64,000 nucleotides of DNA from NCBI GenBank assembly GCA_034508935.3, contig CM067442.1:131364671-131428670 (forward strand), in the 5' to 3' direction. Position 1 is the first letter of the stretch, and every line of letters begins with the position of its first letter. The stretch is from Berghia stephanieae (lineage: Eukaryota; Mollusca; Gastropoda; Nudibranchia; Aeolidiidae). A program made the position numbers and the translations under genes. The notes under the pieces are model-generated. The model was given only the letters and a program-made list of their open reading frames with translations, was not told the DNA's origin and did no database searches. Below are positions 1-9,174 of the stretch, in pieces.

Positions 1-292
1 TCTTGTTTATTTTGATGCTTTGTTTAGTTGTGTCAAGAGGTCTTGTTGAGTGTAGAAGATTCAATAATAATGCAAATTATTTGTAATGTTCCCAAACCTT
101 TAGAATCAACTCTAGGCGTACAATCAAAAGCAACTTGATGTACATAATTTACTGGTTAAAATTGATTTCTAAAATGAATGGGAACAAAAAGATCCAAAAT
201 GCTTCTTCATTGATGATACTATTGTTCTGACTTGTATCAACAGGCAAGAGGGATCTAACATGTGAAATTCAACTGTTTTCTAAATCCATCTT
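1..292. other. No recognisable feature
   Basis: AT-rich sequence with no open frame longer than chance, no tRNA-like box and no match to the repeat families found elsewhere in the window. It precedes the first SNE copy. Confidence 0.5.
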
Positions 293-813
293 CTGGGTAA
301 GATTTTTGACCTCTCGTTGTGGGCAGGAGGTCACTTGCTGTGTCTTCTATCCCTCTATATCTGTTTTCTGATTTTGCGTTCTGTCATTGTCTTGGAATGA
401 GATTACCTGAGTTTTCTCCTAGCCCTTGCCGTAGTCCTTGGCTGTGAGGGAAACAATCAAATGTATAATAAGAGTTTTTGGGGAGATGACATTTTTTTCC
501 TTATAAATTATCTCTGTTTTGTACTGCTACATCTTTTGTTTTGAATGTATAGTGATTTGTAGGCATTTGAATGGATTCCTCTTAGTGGGATCCTGTGCTT
601 GTGTCTGGCTGAGACTTTTAGGTTATATCAAACTAAGTACACTGATACTTACTGATAGTGTGCTCTTGGAATCTATATATGTTCCGTATTTGAACAATCC
701 CCCTTTGTTTTACTTTTTCTCATTTGCTTCCTTTTTACTGGCGCTCGCTGAAATGACCTAAATGTGGGTTAAGTGCCATAAAACCCTTAAAAACAAACCA
801 AAAAAAAAAAAAA
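293..813 (+). mobile_element. SNE short non-autonomous retroelement, copy 1
   Basis: About 0.5 kb, non-coding. It is the first of many copies of a family I call SNE. Landmarks in order are a CTGGGT 5' end, a block near CTTCTATCCC, a block near TGTGCTTGTGTC, and a 3' end with CTTTTTACTGGCGC, a conserved ATGACCTAAAT loop and CCCTTAAAAACAAAC. The 3' hairpin has decayed here. The copy ends in an A-rich tail that abuts copy 2. No pol III promoter is evident. Mobilisation by a LINE is inferred from the 3' end, as explained in the findings. Confidence 0.75.
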
Positions 814-817
814 GACT

Positions 818-1342
818 CTGGGTGGGGTTCCTACCTCCCATAGTGGGCAGGGAGGTACTTATTGTCTTCTATCCCCCTATATCTGTTTTCCAACTTGCAT
901 TCTGTCTTTGTCTTAGAATGGGATTGCTTGGTTTTGTCCTGGCCCTGGTCGGGGTCCTGGCTGGGGGGAAACAGTCAAATGCATAGTTATTGTATTGGAG
1001 GTGATATTTTTTTCCTTGTAAATCATCTCTCTGTTATGTATTATTATATTTGTTATAATTTATAATGTAAGCATTTGAGTGTGTTCCTCTTAGTGGGGGC
1101 CGTGCTTGTGTCCGGATGAGACTTATTGGTGATCTCAAACTAAGAACATTGATGGTATACTCTTGGAATCTACATCTGATCCCTATATGTTCTCAGTTCC
1201 CCTTTGTCTTACTTTTTCTTGGGTGCTTTAATTGTAATTCTATAACTTTTTACTATCCCATTTTCTTCCTTTTTACTGGCGCTGATATAACCTAAATGTG
1301 TTGCAAGCGCCGTAAAACCCTTAAAAACACACACACAAAAAA
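818..1342 (+). mobile_element. SNE retroelement, copy 2
   Basis: Full-length SNE copy beginning CTGGGTGGGG and ending CGCCGTAAAACCC plus an AAAAAC/CA-rich tail. The 3'-terminal hairpin is clear: GGCGCT at 1278-1283 pairs with AGCGCC at 1306-1311, with CCTAAAT in the loop. It forms the left end of the first unit of the 2.14-kb tandem duplication and corresponds to copy 4 at 18204. Confidence 0.8.
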
Positions 1343-1472
1343 GACTCTCCAAGATAATCATCCCAGACAAATGGCTTATAGTTTTAATTAAGCTATGTTT
1401 TGTAACAAAGCCTTCTCTTGTGCTGGGCCACTCTTTTTGAATGCAATCATCTGATGAGGTATTGGAAATTTT
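1343..1472. repeat. Unique part of tandem-duplication unit 1 plus left TSD of the RTE-2 insertion
   Basis: This stretch is nearly identical to 18717-18844. Its last 13 bases (1460-1472, TATTGGAAATTTT) recur at 16699-16711. They are the target-site duplication of the LINE inserted between them. Confidence 0.8.
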
Positions 1473-1478
1473 ACTTAC

Positions 1479-2594
1479 TTACTTATGCCCGTCACTCCTA
1501 GTGGAGCATAGGCCATCGACAACAGTCCTCCATCTTCCTCTGTCCTGGGCCATCTTCTCCAACTCTCCCCAGGTGTGTCCCATCCTCTTCATGTCCGCCT
1601 CCAGGTCTCGCTGCCAGGTGTTTCTAGGCCGCCCTCTCTTCCGTTTTCCCTGGGGGTTCCATCTCAGCGCCTGCCTAGCGGTGTTATTGGTTGGCTTCCT
1701 CAGGGTGTGCCCAATCCATCTCCATCGGCGGCGTCTGATTTCGTCTTCTGCTGGCATTTGAGATGTTCTCTGCCACAGGTCTGCGTTGTTGATCCTGTCT
1801 GGCCAGTGAATCTTGAGGATCCTTCTGAGGCAGCTATTGATGAAGGTCTGTACTTTTCCGGTGGTGGTCTTCGTGGTCCTCCAGGTCTCCGCTCCATACA
1901 AAAGGACTGACTTGACATTTGAATTGAAGAGTCTTATTTTGGTTCGGGTTGACACCACCTTGGAGCTCCAGATGTTTTTAAGCTGCAAGTATGCTACCCT
2001 CGCCTTGCCAATTCTTGCCTTTACGTCTGCATCTGTGCCACCCTGTTTATCTAATATGCTGCCTAAATACGTGAAGTGGTCAACCTCATCCAGTTCGCTC
2101 TCGTGCAGTTTGATTGGTTCTTTACTATTTGTGTTTATTTTGAGGACCTTTGTTTTACCCTCATGGGCCCTGAGTCCGATTTGTGATGACTTTGCTGTTA
2201 TCTCTGTTGTCTTGTCCTGCATTTGTTGGTGATTGTGGGACAGCAAGGCCAAGTCATCTGCAAAGTCCAAATCTTCGAGCTGGTCGAACAATGTCCACTG
2301 AATCCCATTTCTCCTACCTGCCACTGCTGACCTCATTGTCCAGTCAATCGCCAAAAGGAAGAGAAAGGGTGACAGAAGACATCCCTGTCTGACTCCAGTG
2401 TTCACATTGAAGCTATCTGTCAGTTGTCCCCCATGGATTACTCGACAGGTCACTCCCTCGTAGGAACTTTGGATCAGGCTGACTATTTTTGTTGGAACCC
2501 CATAGTGGCGGAGTATTTTCCATAAGGTTTCTCGGTCCACGCTGTCAAACGCTTTTTCATAATCAACGAAGTTGATGTACAACGGGAATTCCAC
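1479..2594 (-). CDS. RTE-2 ORF, RT palm to C-terminus (fragment)
   Basis: Open frame of 371 residues covering the reverse-transcriptase palm and thumb. Visible motifs are [11 protein letters not shown] (RT motif A), [11 protein letters not shown] (motif B), and [12 protein letters not shown] with the FADD catalytic aspartates (motif C). After these come [10 protein letters not shown] and a C-terminal [10 protein letters not shown]...RGRPRNTW module. That tail is characteristic of RTE/RTEX-type LINEs; database hits to such proteins are often misnamed craniofacial development protein 2. It is separated from the upstream fingers region by a frameshift near 2590. It is a LINE-encoded fragment, not a host gene. 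Confidence 0.85.
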   Translation of the reverse strand: MEFPLYINFVDYEKAFDSVDRETLWKILRHYGVPTKIVSLIQSSYEGVTCRVIHGGQLTDSFNVNTGVRQGCLLSPFLFLLAIDWTMRSAVAGRRNGIQWTLFDQLEDLDFADDLALLSHNHQQMQDKTTEITAKSSQIGLRAHEGKTKVLKINTNSKEPIKLHESELDEVDHFTYLGSILDKQGGTDADVKARIGKARVAYLQLKNIWSSKVVSTRTKIRLFNSNVKSVLLYGAETWRTTKTTTGKVQTFINSCLRRILKIHWPDRINNADLWQRTSQMPAEDEIRRRRWRWIGHTLRKPTNNTARQALRWNPQGKRKRGRPRNTWQRDLEADMKRMGHTWGELEKMAQDRGRWRTVVDGLCSTRSDGHK

Positions 2595-2884
2595 TCCAAT
2601 GATTGCTCAATTATGATGCGTAGGGTTGCAATTTGGTCGACACATGATCTATTCCTGCGGAAGCCAGCCTGTTGGTCGCGAAGGAGGGGGTCAACAGCAC
2701 TTTTAATTCTCTCCAAGATTATTCTATTAAAGACTTTTCCTGGCACTGACAGAAGCGTTATTCCTCGGTAGTTGTTGCAATTGCTGAGGTCGCCTTTCTT
2801 AGGCAGTTTGACGAGGTACCCTTCCTTCCACTCTGTTGGTACTTCTTCCTCCTCCCAGATCTTCTTGAAGAGAGGATAAAGCAT
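2483..2884 (-). pseudogene. RTE-2 ORF, RT fingers region (frameshifted piece)
   Basis: The N-terminal RT segment of the same LINE, in another frame. It reads [18 protein letters not shown], then [19 protein letters not shown] and QAGFRRNRSCVDQIATLR. These are RT motifs 1 to 3 of RTE-type polymerases. Further upstream (2885-3207) the frame shifts again, but GKAAGPDNIP is still readable. At least two frameshifts inactivate this half. Confidence 0.8.
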
Positions 2885-3367
2885 TTCTGTGGTCGTTTTT
2901 AAGTCCGTCTTTAAAGCTTCTGCGGAATGTTGTCTGGCCCAGCTGCCTTGCCATTCTTCAATAGTTTGATAGCGTTCCTGATCTCCTCTTTAGTCGGGTG
3001 TCTACAGTTGATGTCAAGGTCTGTATCAGCTGGGTTGATGTTTGGGGCGTTCGACGGAGCTGGTCTGTTCAGAAGCTCTTCAAAGTGAAGAGCCCATCTA
3101 TTTAGTTGCTGTTCCTTTCCCAGGATGGTGTTTCCTTCTTTGTCTTTGACTGGTCGCTCGGGCCTATTGTTTTTCCCCGACAGTTTCTTTGATATGTCAT
3201 ACAGCTGGTAGGCTGTTCGGAGCAGGAGATGGTTGAGGAACTGGAGGGTGTTGTCGAAGCTCGGCGGGTTAGCATCCGCCGCGGCGACAGCACAATCCAG
3301 ACCAACACCTGGATCCTGACTTGACAGCCCGAGACCCCCGTCGAGAATAAGAATTGAATACCTCGAC

Positions 3368-4198
3368 TTGGAGGTTCGGCCTTACGTCCCGAACCCCATG
3401 AGATGTTTTAACTGCCACCGGTACGGCCATACGAAAACAAACTGCCGCCGTAAAGCTACATGCCCCCGCTGCGGCAAAGAAGACCACAATGAGGAAAACT
3501 GCAAAGTGGACCCTTGTTGTCTGAACTGCCAAGGCAAGCATGCAGCACATTCGAAAGATTGTCCTAAGTGGCAAGAAGAAAAGGCAATCTTGACATACAG
3601 AGCCACTTACGGCGGTACGTTTGCTCAGGCAAAAGCAGTGATCTGCCCCCCTCGGCAGGTCGCTGCTTCTGCCAAGAGTTATGCAGAAGTTGCCAGGGCT
3701 GCTGGTAATAACCAAAACAGCCATGGCAAAATCGCACAGACTAGAAAAGACAGTCCTCAAAAGAAAAAGCCATCAAGACCTAAAAACAAGGTCGCAAATG
3801 TGTCAAAAAATCTTTTTGACACATTGGAGGTTCAAGATGTGGAACCTGCAGCCCCCTCCACATCCACCTCCAAGGCGACCTCCACCCCCCCTCCTTCCCC
3901 AAACAAAAAAATTCTCCCCCTCATGGCCGTGGATGTTGGACCCACCCCCCATCTCCATTCCCGTGAGCCCTCTCTATCCCCCAAAAACAAAACTCCACCC
4001 CTTCCCAGAATATGGAGCCACCAACACCAGTCGGGGGATCCACAAATCCCCCTGAGGGGCCTCAAAGCCCCAAAAAATCTAAGAACCCAGAGGGACCTAA
4101 AAATCCCAAGGGTTCAAAAAAACTCAGCCCTAAAAAAACCGAGAGGCCCTCCACAGGGCCTCCTTCTCCTATGGAAGTCTCTCCTCCTAGGAGAATAA
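3368..4198 (+). pseudogene. Nimb ORF1 (gag-like zinc-knuckle protein), broken copy A
   Basis: Shows the CCHC-type knuckles CFNCHRYGHTKTNC, CPRCGKEDHNEENC and CLNCQGKHAAHSKDC, then a low-complexity proline/lysine-rich tail. Compared with intact ORF1 of copy B, two bases are missing near 3319 and one in a C-run near 3983. The N-terminus and C-terminus therefore lie in other frames, and the first ~120 residues are absent because of 5' truncation. In I-clade LINEs this protein binds the element RNA. It is LINE-derived and not retroviral. Confidence 0.8.
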
Positions 4199-4315
4199 AA
4201 GTAAAAGGGTTGAAGGCAGGCATACTGCCTAACCTCCCCACAAAAAATTAGGATACCTAGTCAGACAAGATTAATTTCCTGGAACATCAGAGGGATCAGA
4301 TCAAATAGAACAGAA

Positions 4316-5647
4316 TTGGACCTCCTCCTCCAGAGGAATCCTGATGTAGTCTGTCTGCAGGAAACAAAATTACCAGCAGACGACTACACAGTAAAAGGAT
4401 ATACGGCCAATCATCTGATTCACTCTGATGGCCAGATAGCGTGTGGGGGAGTTTCAATTCTCACGAAGAAGAGCACCCCCCACCGCTTGATACCAATGAA
4501 AACAAATCTACAGGCAATAGCAGTGAGAGTGACATTGCACAGACCAATCACCATCTGCTCTGTGTACATCCCACCAGATCATCGCCTCCAGTCTGCCGAG
4601 CTAGAGGGAGTTCTAAACCAACTCCCCCCTCCCTATGTGATAATGGGAGATTTCAATGCTCACAGTCCTCTCTGGGGAAACACAGACACAAACCAGAGGG
4701 GAAAGGCAGTGGAGGCTTTCATAATGAAAATGGATGTATACTTGGCAAACGGTCTCGAGGCAACACGGGTAAATATTCACAATCTTACCACGTCTGCCAT
4801 CGATCTCACTTTCTGTGATCCTACATTAGCTCCAGAGCTCTCCTGGACTGTGATCGATGACGATCACGGTTCTGACCATTTTCCGGTCTGCCTCGACATC
4901 ACCCCGACTTCAAGGGCCCCACAGCCCAAACGTTGGAGTGTTCGGCGAGCAGATTGGGAAACTTTCTCACAGGAGTGTCACAGACTCCTTACGACAGAGG
5001 TGGACAGCTATGACAAATTCAAAAATATTTTAACAAATATCTGCAGCTCGACAATACCAACAACCTCTGGTAGACCGAGAAAACACAATCCCTGGTTTAC
5101 AGAGGAATGTCGAGCGGCCCTACGGGAGAAGAAAAAAGCATACAGGAAAGCGATGAGATTCCCAATCCCTGAGAATTTCACAACATTTAGGAAATTACGA
5201 GCAAAGTGTAGGAAGATCTTCCGAGAAAACAAACGGAGATCCTTCCAAAACTTTGTCTCCAAAATAAATAGCCAGACACCCCTAAATAGGGTGTGGAAGA
5301 TGTTACGGAAACTGAAGGGATCTGATAGTGATTCACTAAATCACTTGACACGTCCCGATGGATCCGTGGCTGAAACAGAACAAGACATTGCCAACACTCT
5401 GGCCGAGAGGCTGGCGCACAGCTCCTCGTCTGCACACCACACACCACAATTTCTGCGCCATAAACAAAACGCAGAAAACACACCAATAAACTTTACATCT
5501 ACAAACACCGAAGACTACAACAAACCATTTACACTTGAGGAGTTGGGTGCCTGCCTCCGTGACACAAATGTCACAGCACCGGGTCCTGACAACATCAGTT
5601 ATGAAATACTCCGACATCTTCCACAAGATAGTCTGTTGTCCTTTTGA
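4316..5647 (+). pseudogene. Nimb ORF2 N-terminal part (endonuclease), broken copy A
   Basis: Apurinic-like endonuclease domain with VVCLQETKL, MGDFNAHSPLWG and SDHFPVCLDI, followed by the linker and the start of the RT (TAPGPDNISYEIL). The first in-frame start triplet is TTG. The conserved SWNIRG motif lies upstream of it (compare copy B). A missing base near 5639 and further indels at ~5690-5890 break the RT. RT motif B (GVPQGSILSP) and the YVDD catalytic box are still legible at 6130-6240 in another frame. Confidence 0.8.
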
Positions 5648-6394
5648 ATATCTATAACAAGATATGGACAACACAGACTTTTCCACTAGTGGGAATCTGG
5701 CCACTGTGATTCCAATCCCAAAACCTGGAAAGACCATTCGGACGCTTCAACTACCGACCAATCTCCCTCACCAGCTGCCTATGCAAGCTGATGGAGAAAA
5801 TGGTCAACAAGCGTCTGATGTTCTACTTGGAACACAACAACTCCCTCTCCGACCTCCAATGTGGCTTTCGAAAGAACAGATCAACGTTGATCACCTTGTT
5901 CGACTAGAGAGCTTCATTCGTGAGGCCTTTGCCAAAGGTGAGCACTTGGTACAATCTTCATTGACCTTGAGAAGGCCTTTGACACAACTTGGAAATTCGG
6001 AATCCTCAAAGATCTGCACAACTTGGTCTCGAGGAAACCTTCCAATGTTTGTCAGAGCATTTTTAAACAACAGATCCTTTCAGGTCAAAGCAGATCCACC
6101 TTTTCTGATCCATTTGATCAGGAAGAGGGAGTTCCACAGGGTAGCATTCTGTCTCCCATTCTGTTTGAGATTAAAATAAACTCAATAGTGAATGCAATGA
6201 GACAGAATGTTGACTGTTCCTTATATGTTGATGACTTTCTTGTATGCTATCGAAGTAAATCGAGTATGGACACCATTGAGAGACAGGTTTACAACTATAA
6301 AAACTAACATGTCCGAAAGGAAATGGATCTACAGATCCTGGGTCGAGAGGGTAAACTTCAATGTTGAACAAATTTAAAACAAATTTCAGTCAAA

Positions 6395-7676
6395 GCAGAT
6401 CCCTCTGACCATCTGATCGATGGGTCTCACGGGCTCCGCTCTCCTCAACTATATGTGAGGAGATGACAAGAATTGATGTTCAAGTCACTCGTAAGCTCAT
6501 GCGAAATGTCGTGAGAAGGCGACTAAAAGAGGATACCATTCTGGTATCTGGATGGTAACCAACGAAATAAACAACAAACCCGACCCTGGTCTCGGTCCTC
6601 AACTGAGAGGAAAAGATTGAGCACCGAAGCCATGCGTTCTAGAAGGACTAAGAGCCATTCGTTGTGTACACAAAACCACCGACTGGGAAATGGCTGCCCA
6701 CAGACCCATACCCCAGCCCTTTTTATGAGAATGGCTTCATTCACCCATTTTGCTATTTTTCTTGTCCTGGCAATCATCCCCAAACTTTTTCTCCCCCCAA
6801 ATCCCAAGAACGTAGTATATAAAAGATGTTTTGAGGAATGACGGTTTCAGTTTAAAGAGAGCAAGGGAAGGCGATGGCATAGCACAAATCCCACCCCCTT
6901 TTACCATATTTGAGCTATGATTTCCATTCCATACCCCATTTCCCCAATGATTCCAAATTTCCCTTCCTTATCAAAATTGAGTTGCCAGGACAGAGAGAGA
7001 GAAAGAACGGAGGAAAACAAGCCTTCTTAACTGTCTTCTATCCCCCAGTATCTCTATACCCTGTACCGTTGAAATAGGTTCAACGAGGAGATATTCCTTT
7101 CCAAATCCTGCACAGCAGGCACCTTTCTGCTGAGGGTGCGCAGTTCCGAGAGGACCCCGATAAGGAGGAGCTATTGATCCTGGAGGCTGAGGGGGGTTCA
7201 CCTTGCGAGGTGTTTCTACCCCAACACTCCTCTTTGGCTTGACGCTTCTCTAAAGACGGGTGGGTAGCCTACCTTGTAGATGGCCCGAGCTACCCAACGC
7301 AGAGATGCCAAATCTATTTTTTGGCACTCCCCTCCATTTAGGCAAAGAGATTGGAAGGACTAGATTTAAAACCATATCTAGTTCCTGTCCCCCATGAAAT
7401 TTCTTTTTAATCATGGTTTGTCATCTCTGAATCAGCAGTCAGTCTTTGTGCAACGCAAAGATTAGGGTCAATCCGAGAGAAAGGCCTGGAGGCGGGACGT
7501 CCCCCAACTCCACCCCTCGAGTCCTTTTTTTTTTTTTCCCCCCAAGGACCATGGAAGGACAAGAGGAGGCCAGACTTGAGGAGTATAGCTTCGTGAGTGC
7601 CTTACCCCCCAAGTGTGGGACTGAGCCGTGCTAGTGGGCACAATATAGCCGGGTTGAATAAAAATTTATATATATC
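6395..7676 (+). promoter_or_regulatory. 5' UTR / internal promoter region of Nimb copy B
   Basis: About 1.28 kb before ORF1 with no convincing protein. Full-length LINEs of this group carry their promoter here, so a promoter function is inferred, not seen. At 6508-6526 it contains a hairpin-forming GTCGT...GGCGAC motif followed by TAA. Near-identical bases sit in the 5' UTR of the unrelated RTE LINE at 32630. The exact 5' end is uncertain because copy A runs directly into it. Confidence 0.55.
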
Positions 7677-9110
7677 ATGGCCAAAAATATGAAAAACTCT
7701 CCCCTTAAAGCCCCACCCCAGACAGGTAAAAAACGAAAGATAACTGCCCCGATGACTCTTGATGACTTACCAGGAATGGCAACCCCAAAATTCTCGCCGT
7801 TCCTGGTAATTCAACCGAATGAGGAAAACATCAAACTGAACACTTTGAGTATCTTCACCATCAGCAAGGCACTCAAAGCAAATGGCGCCGGTACACCAAA
7901 GGCAGTGAACAGGAACAACTCTGGCACTTTAATGATACAAGTGCAGGGTCGACAAGAGAGTGAGAACCTCTTGAAATGTACCAGATTCTCTGACATCCCA
8001 GTCACCGTTGAGGCTCACAGGAGCCTCAATAGGTCAAAAGGTGTCATAAGAAGCAGAGATCTGGTAGGCTGTTCGGAGCAGGAGATGGTTGAGGAACTGG
8101 AGGGTGTTGTCGAAGCTCGGCGGGTTAGCATCCGCCGCGGCGACAGCACAATCCAGACCAACACCTGGATCCTGACTTTTGACAGCCCGAGACCCCCGTC
8201 GAGAATAAGAATTGAATACCTCGACTTGGAGGTTCGGCCTTACGTCCCGAACCCCATGAGATGTTTTAACTGCCACCGGTACGGCCATACGAAAACAAAC
8301 TGCCGCCGTAAAGCTACATGCCCCCGCTGCGGCAAAGAAGACCACAATGAGGAAAACTGCAAAGTGGACCCTTGTTGTCTGAACTGCCAAGGCAAGCATG
8401 CAGCACATTCGAAAGATTGTCCTAAGTGGCAAGAAGAAAAGGCAATCTTGACATACAGAGCCACTTACGGCGGTACGTTTGCTCAGGCAAAAGCAGTGAT
8501 CTGCCCCCCTCGGCAGGTCGCTGCTTCTGCCAAGAGTTATGCAGAAGTTGCCAGGGCTGCTGGTAATAACCAAAACAGCCATGGCAAAATCACACAGACT
8601 AGAAAAGACAGTCCTCAAAAGAAAAAGCCATCAAGACCTAAAAACAAGGTCGCAAATGTGTCAAAAAATCTTTTTGACACATTGGAGGTTCAAGATGTGG
8701 AACCTGCAGCCCCCTCCACATCCACCTCCAAGGCGACCTCCACCCCCCCTCCTTCCCCAAACAAAAAAATTCTCCCCCTCATGGGCGTGGATGTTGGACC
8801 CACCCCCCATCTCCATTCCCGTGAGCCCTCTCTATCCCCCCAAAAACAAAACTCCACCCCTTCCCAGAATATGGAGCCACCAACACCAGTCGGGGGATCC
8901 ACAAATCCCCCTGAGGGGCCTCAAAGCCCCAAAAAATCTAAGAACCCAGAGGGACCTAAAAATCCCAAGGGTTCAAAAAAACTCAGCCCTAAAAAAACCG
9001 AGAGGCCCTCCACAGGGCCTCCTTCTCCTATGGAAGTCTCTCCTCCTAGGAGAATAAAAGTAAAAGGGTTGAAGGCAGGCATACTGCCTAACCTCCCCAC
9101 AAAAAATTAG
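7677..9110 (+). CDS. Nimb LINE ORF1: gag-like nucleic-acid-binding protein
   Basis: Intact 477-residue frame opening with ATG after an AT-rich leader. The N-terminal ~200 residues form the RRM-like/gag domain typical of I-clade ORF1 (LNTLSIFTISKALKANGAG, then WILTFDSPRPPSRIRIEYLD). Three CCHC/CCHC-like knuckles follow at about residues 200-255 (CFNCHRYGHTKTNC, CPRCGKEDHNEENC, CLNCQGKHAAHSKDC). The C-terminal ~170 residues are low-complexity, rich in P, K and S. The product would coat the LINE RNA in a cytoplasmic RNP. Its stop TAG (9108-9110) immediately precedes the ORF2 reading, which is in the +1 frame. The upstream neighbour is its own 5' UTR. Confidence 0.85.
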   Translation: MAKNMKNSPLKAPPQTGKKRKITAPMTLDDLPGMATPKFSPFLVIQPNEENIKLNTLSIFTISKALKANGAGTPKAVNRNNSGTLMIQVQGRQESENLLKCTRFSDIPVTVEAHRSLNRSKGVIRSRDLVGCSEQEMVEELEGVVEARRVSIRRGDSTIQTNTWILTFDSPRPPSRIRIEYLDLEVRPYVPNPMRCFNCHRYGHTKTNCRRKATCPRCGKEDHNEENCKVDPCCLNCQGKHAAHSKDCPKWQEEKAILTYRATYGGTFAQAKAVICPPRQVAASAKSYAEVARAAGNNQNSHGKITQTRKDSPQKKKPSRPKNKVANVSKNLFDTLEVQDVEPAAPSTSTSKATSTPPPSPNKKILPLMGVDVGPTPHLHSREPSLSPQKQNSTPSQNMEPPTPVGGSTNPPEGPQSPKKSKNPEGPKNPKGSKKLSPKKTERPSTGPPSPMEVSPPRRIKVKGLKAGILPNLPTKN

Positions 9111-9174
9111 GATACCTAGTCAGACAAGATTAATTTCCTGGAACATCAGAGGGATCAGATCGAATAGAACAGAA

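Larger units (their letters stand above)
1473..3207 (-). mobile_element. RTE-type LINE (RTE-2), 3' half: reverse transcriptase region
   Basis: This is the 3' half of an RTE-superfamily non-LTR retrotransposon on the minus strand. It ends at 1473 in a short ACTT repeat (AAGT on its own strand), the microsatellite-type tail usual for RTE elements. The upper end, 3201-3207 (ACAGCTG), abuts Nimb LINE sequence. The other half of the same LINE resumes at 15291 with the same seven bases. The coding content continues the frame of the 5' half: the sequence around NMKQL is completed as YDISKK across the junction. It is interrupted by a ~12-kb younger insertion and carries frameshifts, so it is dead. 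Confidence 0.85.
3208..6394 (+). mobile_element. Nimb-type LINE, array copy A (5'-truncated, internally deleted)
   Basis: First of four same-strand copies of one LINE family. It starts abruptly inside ORF1 at GTAGGCTG, where CTG is shared with the target and with the element. It runs through ORF1, the endonuclease and the RT palm to 6285, then jumps by an internal deletion to ~80 bp matching the C-terminal region (copy B ~12410-12480). Near 6395 it meets the 5' UTR of copy B. Overall similarity to copy B is very high (most codons identical). Several 1-2-nt indels in ORF1 and ORF2 break its frames. Confidence 0.85.

Noticed and set aside
7677-9110. Retroviral gag from the zinc knuckles
   Set aside because: Three CCHC-like knuckles followed by an endonuclease-RT-RNase H ORF with no LTRs, protease or integrase is an I-superfamily LINE.
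9098-9111. -1 ribosomal frameshift site (A AAA AAT) before the Nimb ORF1 stop
   Set aside because: The heptamer is in frame, but a -1 shift does not lead to the ORF2 frame, which is +1 relative to ORF1.
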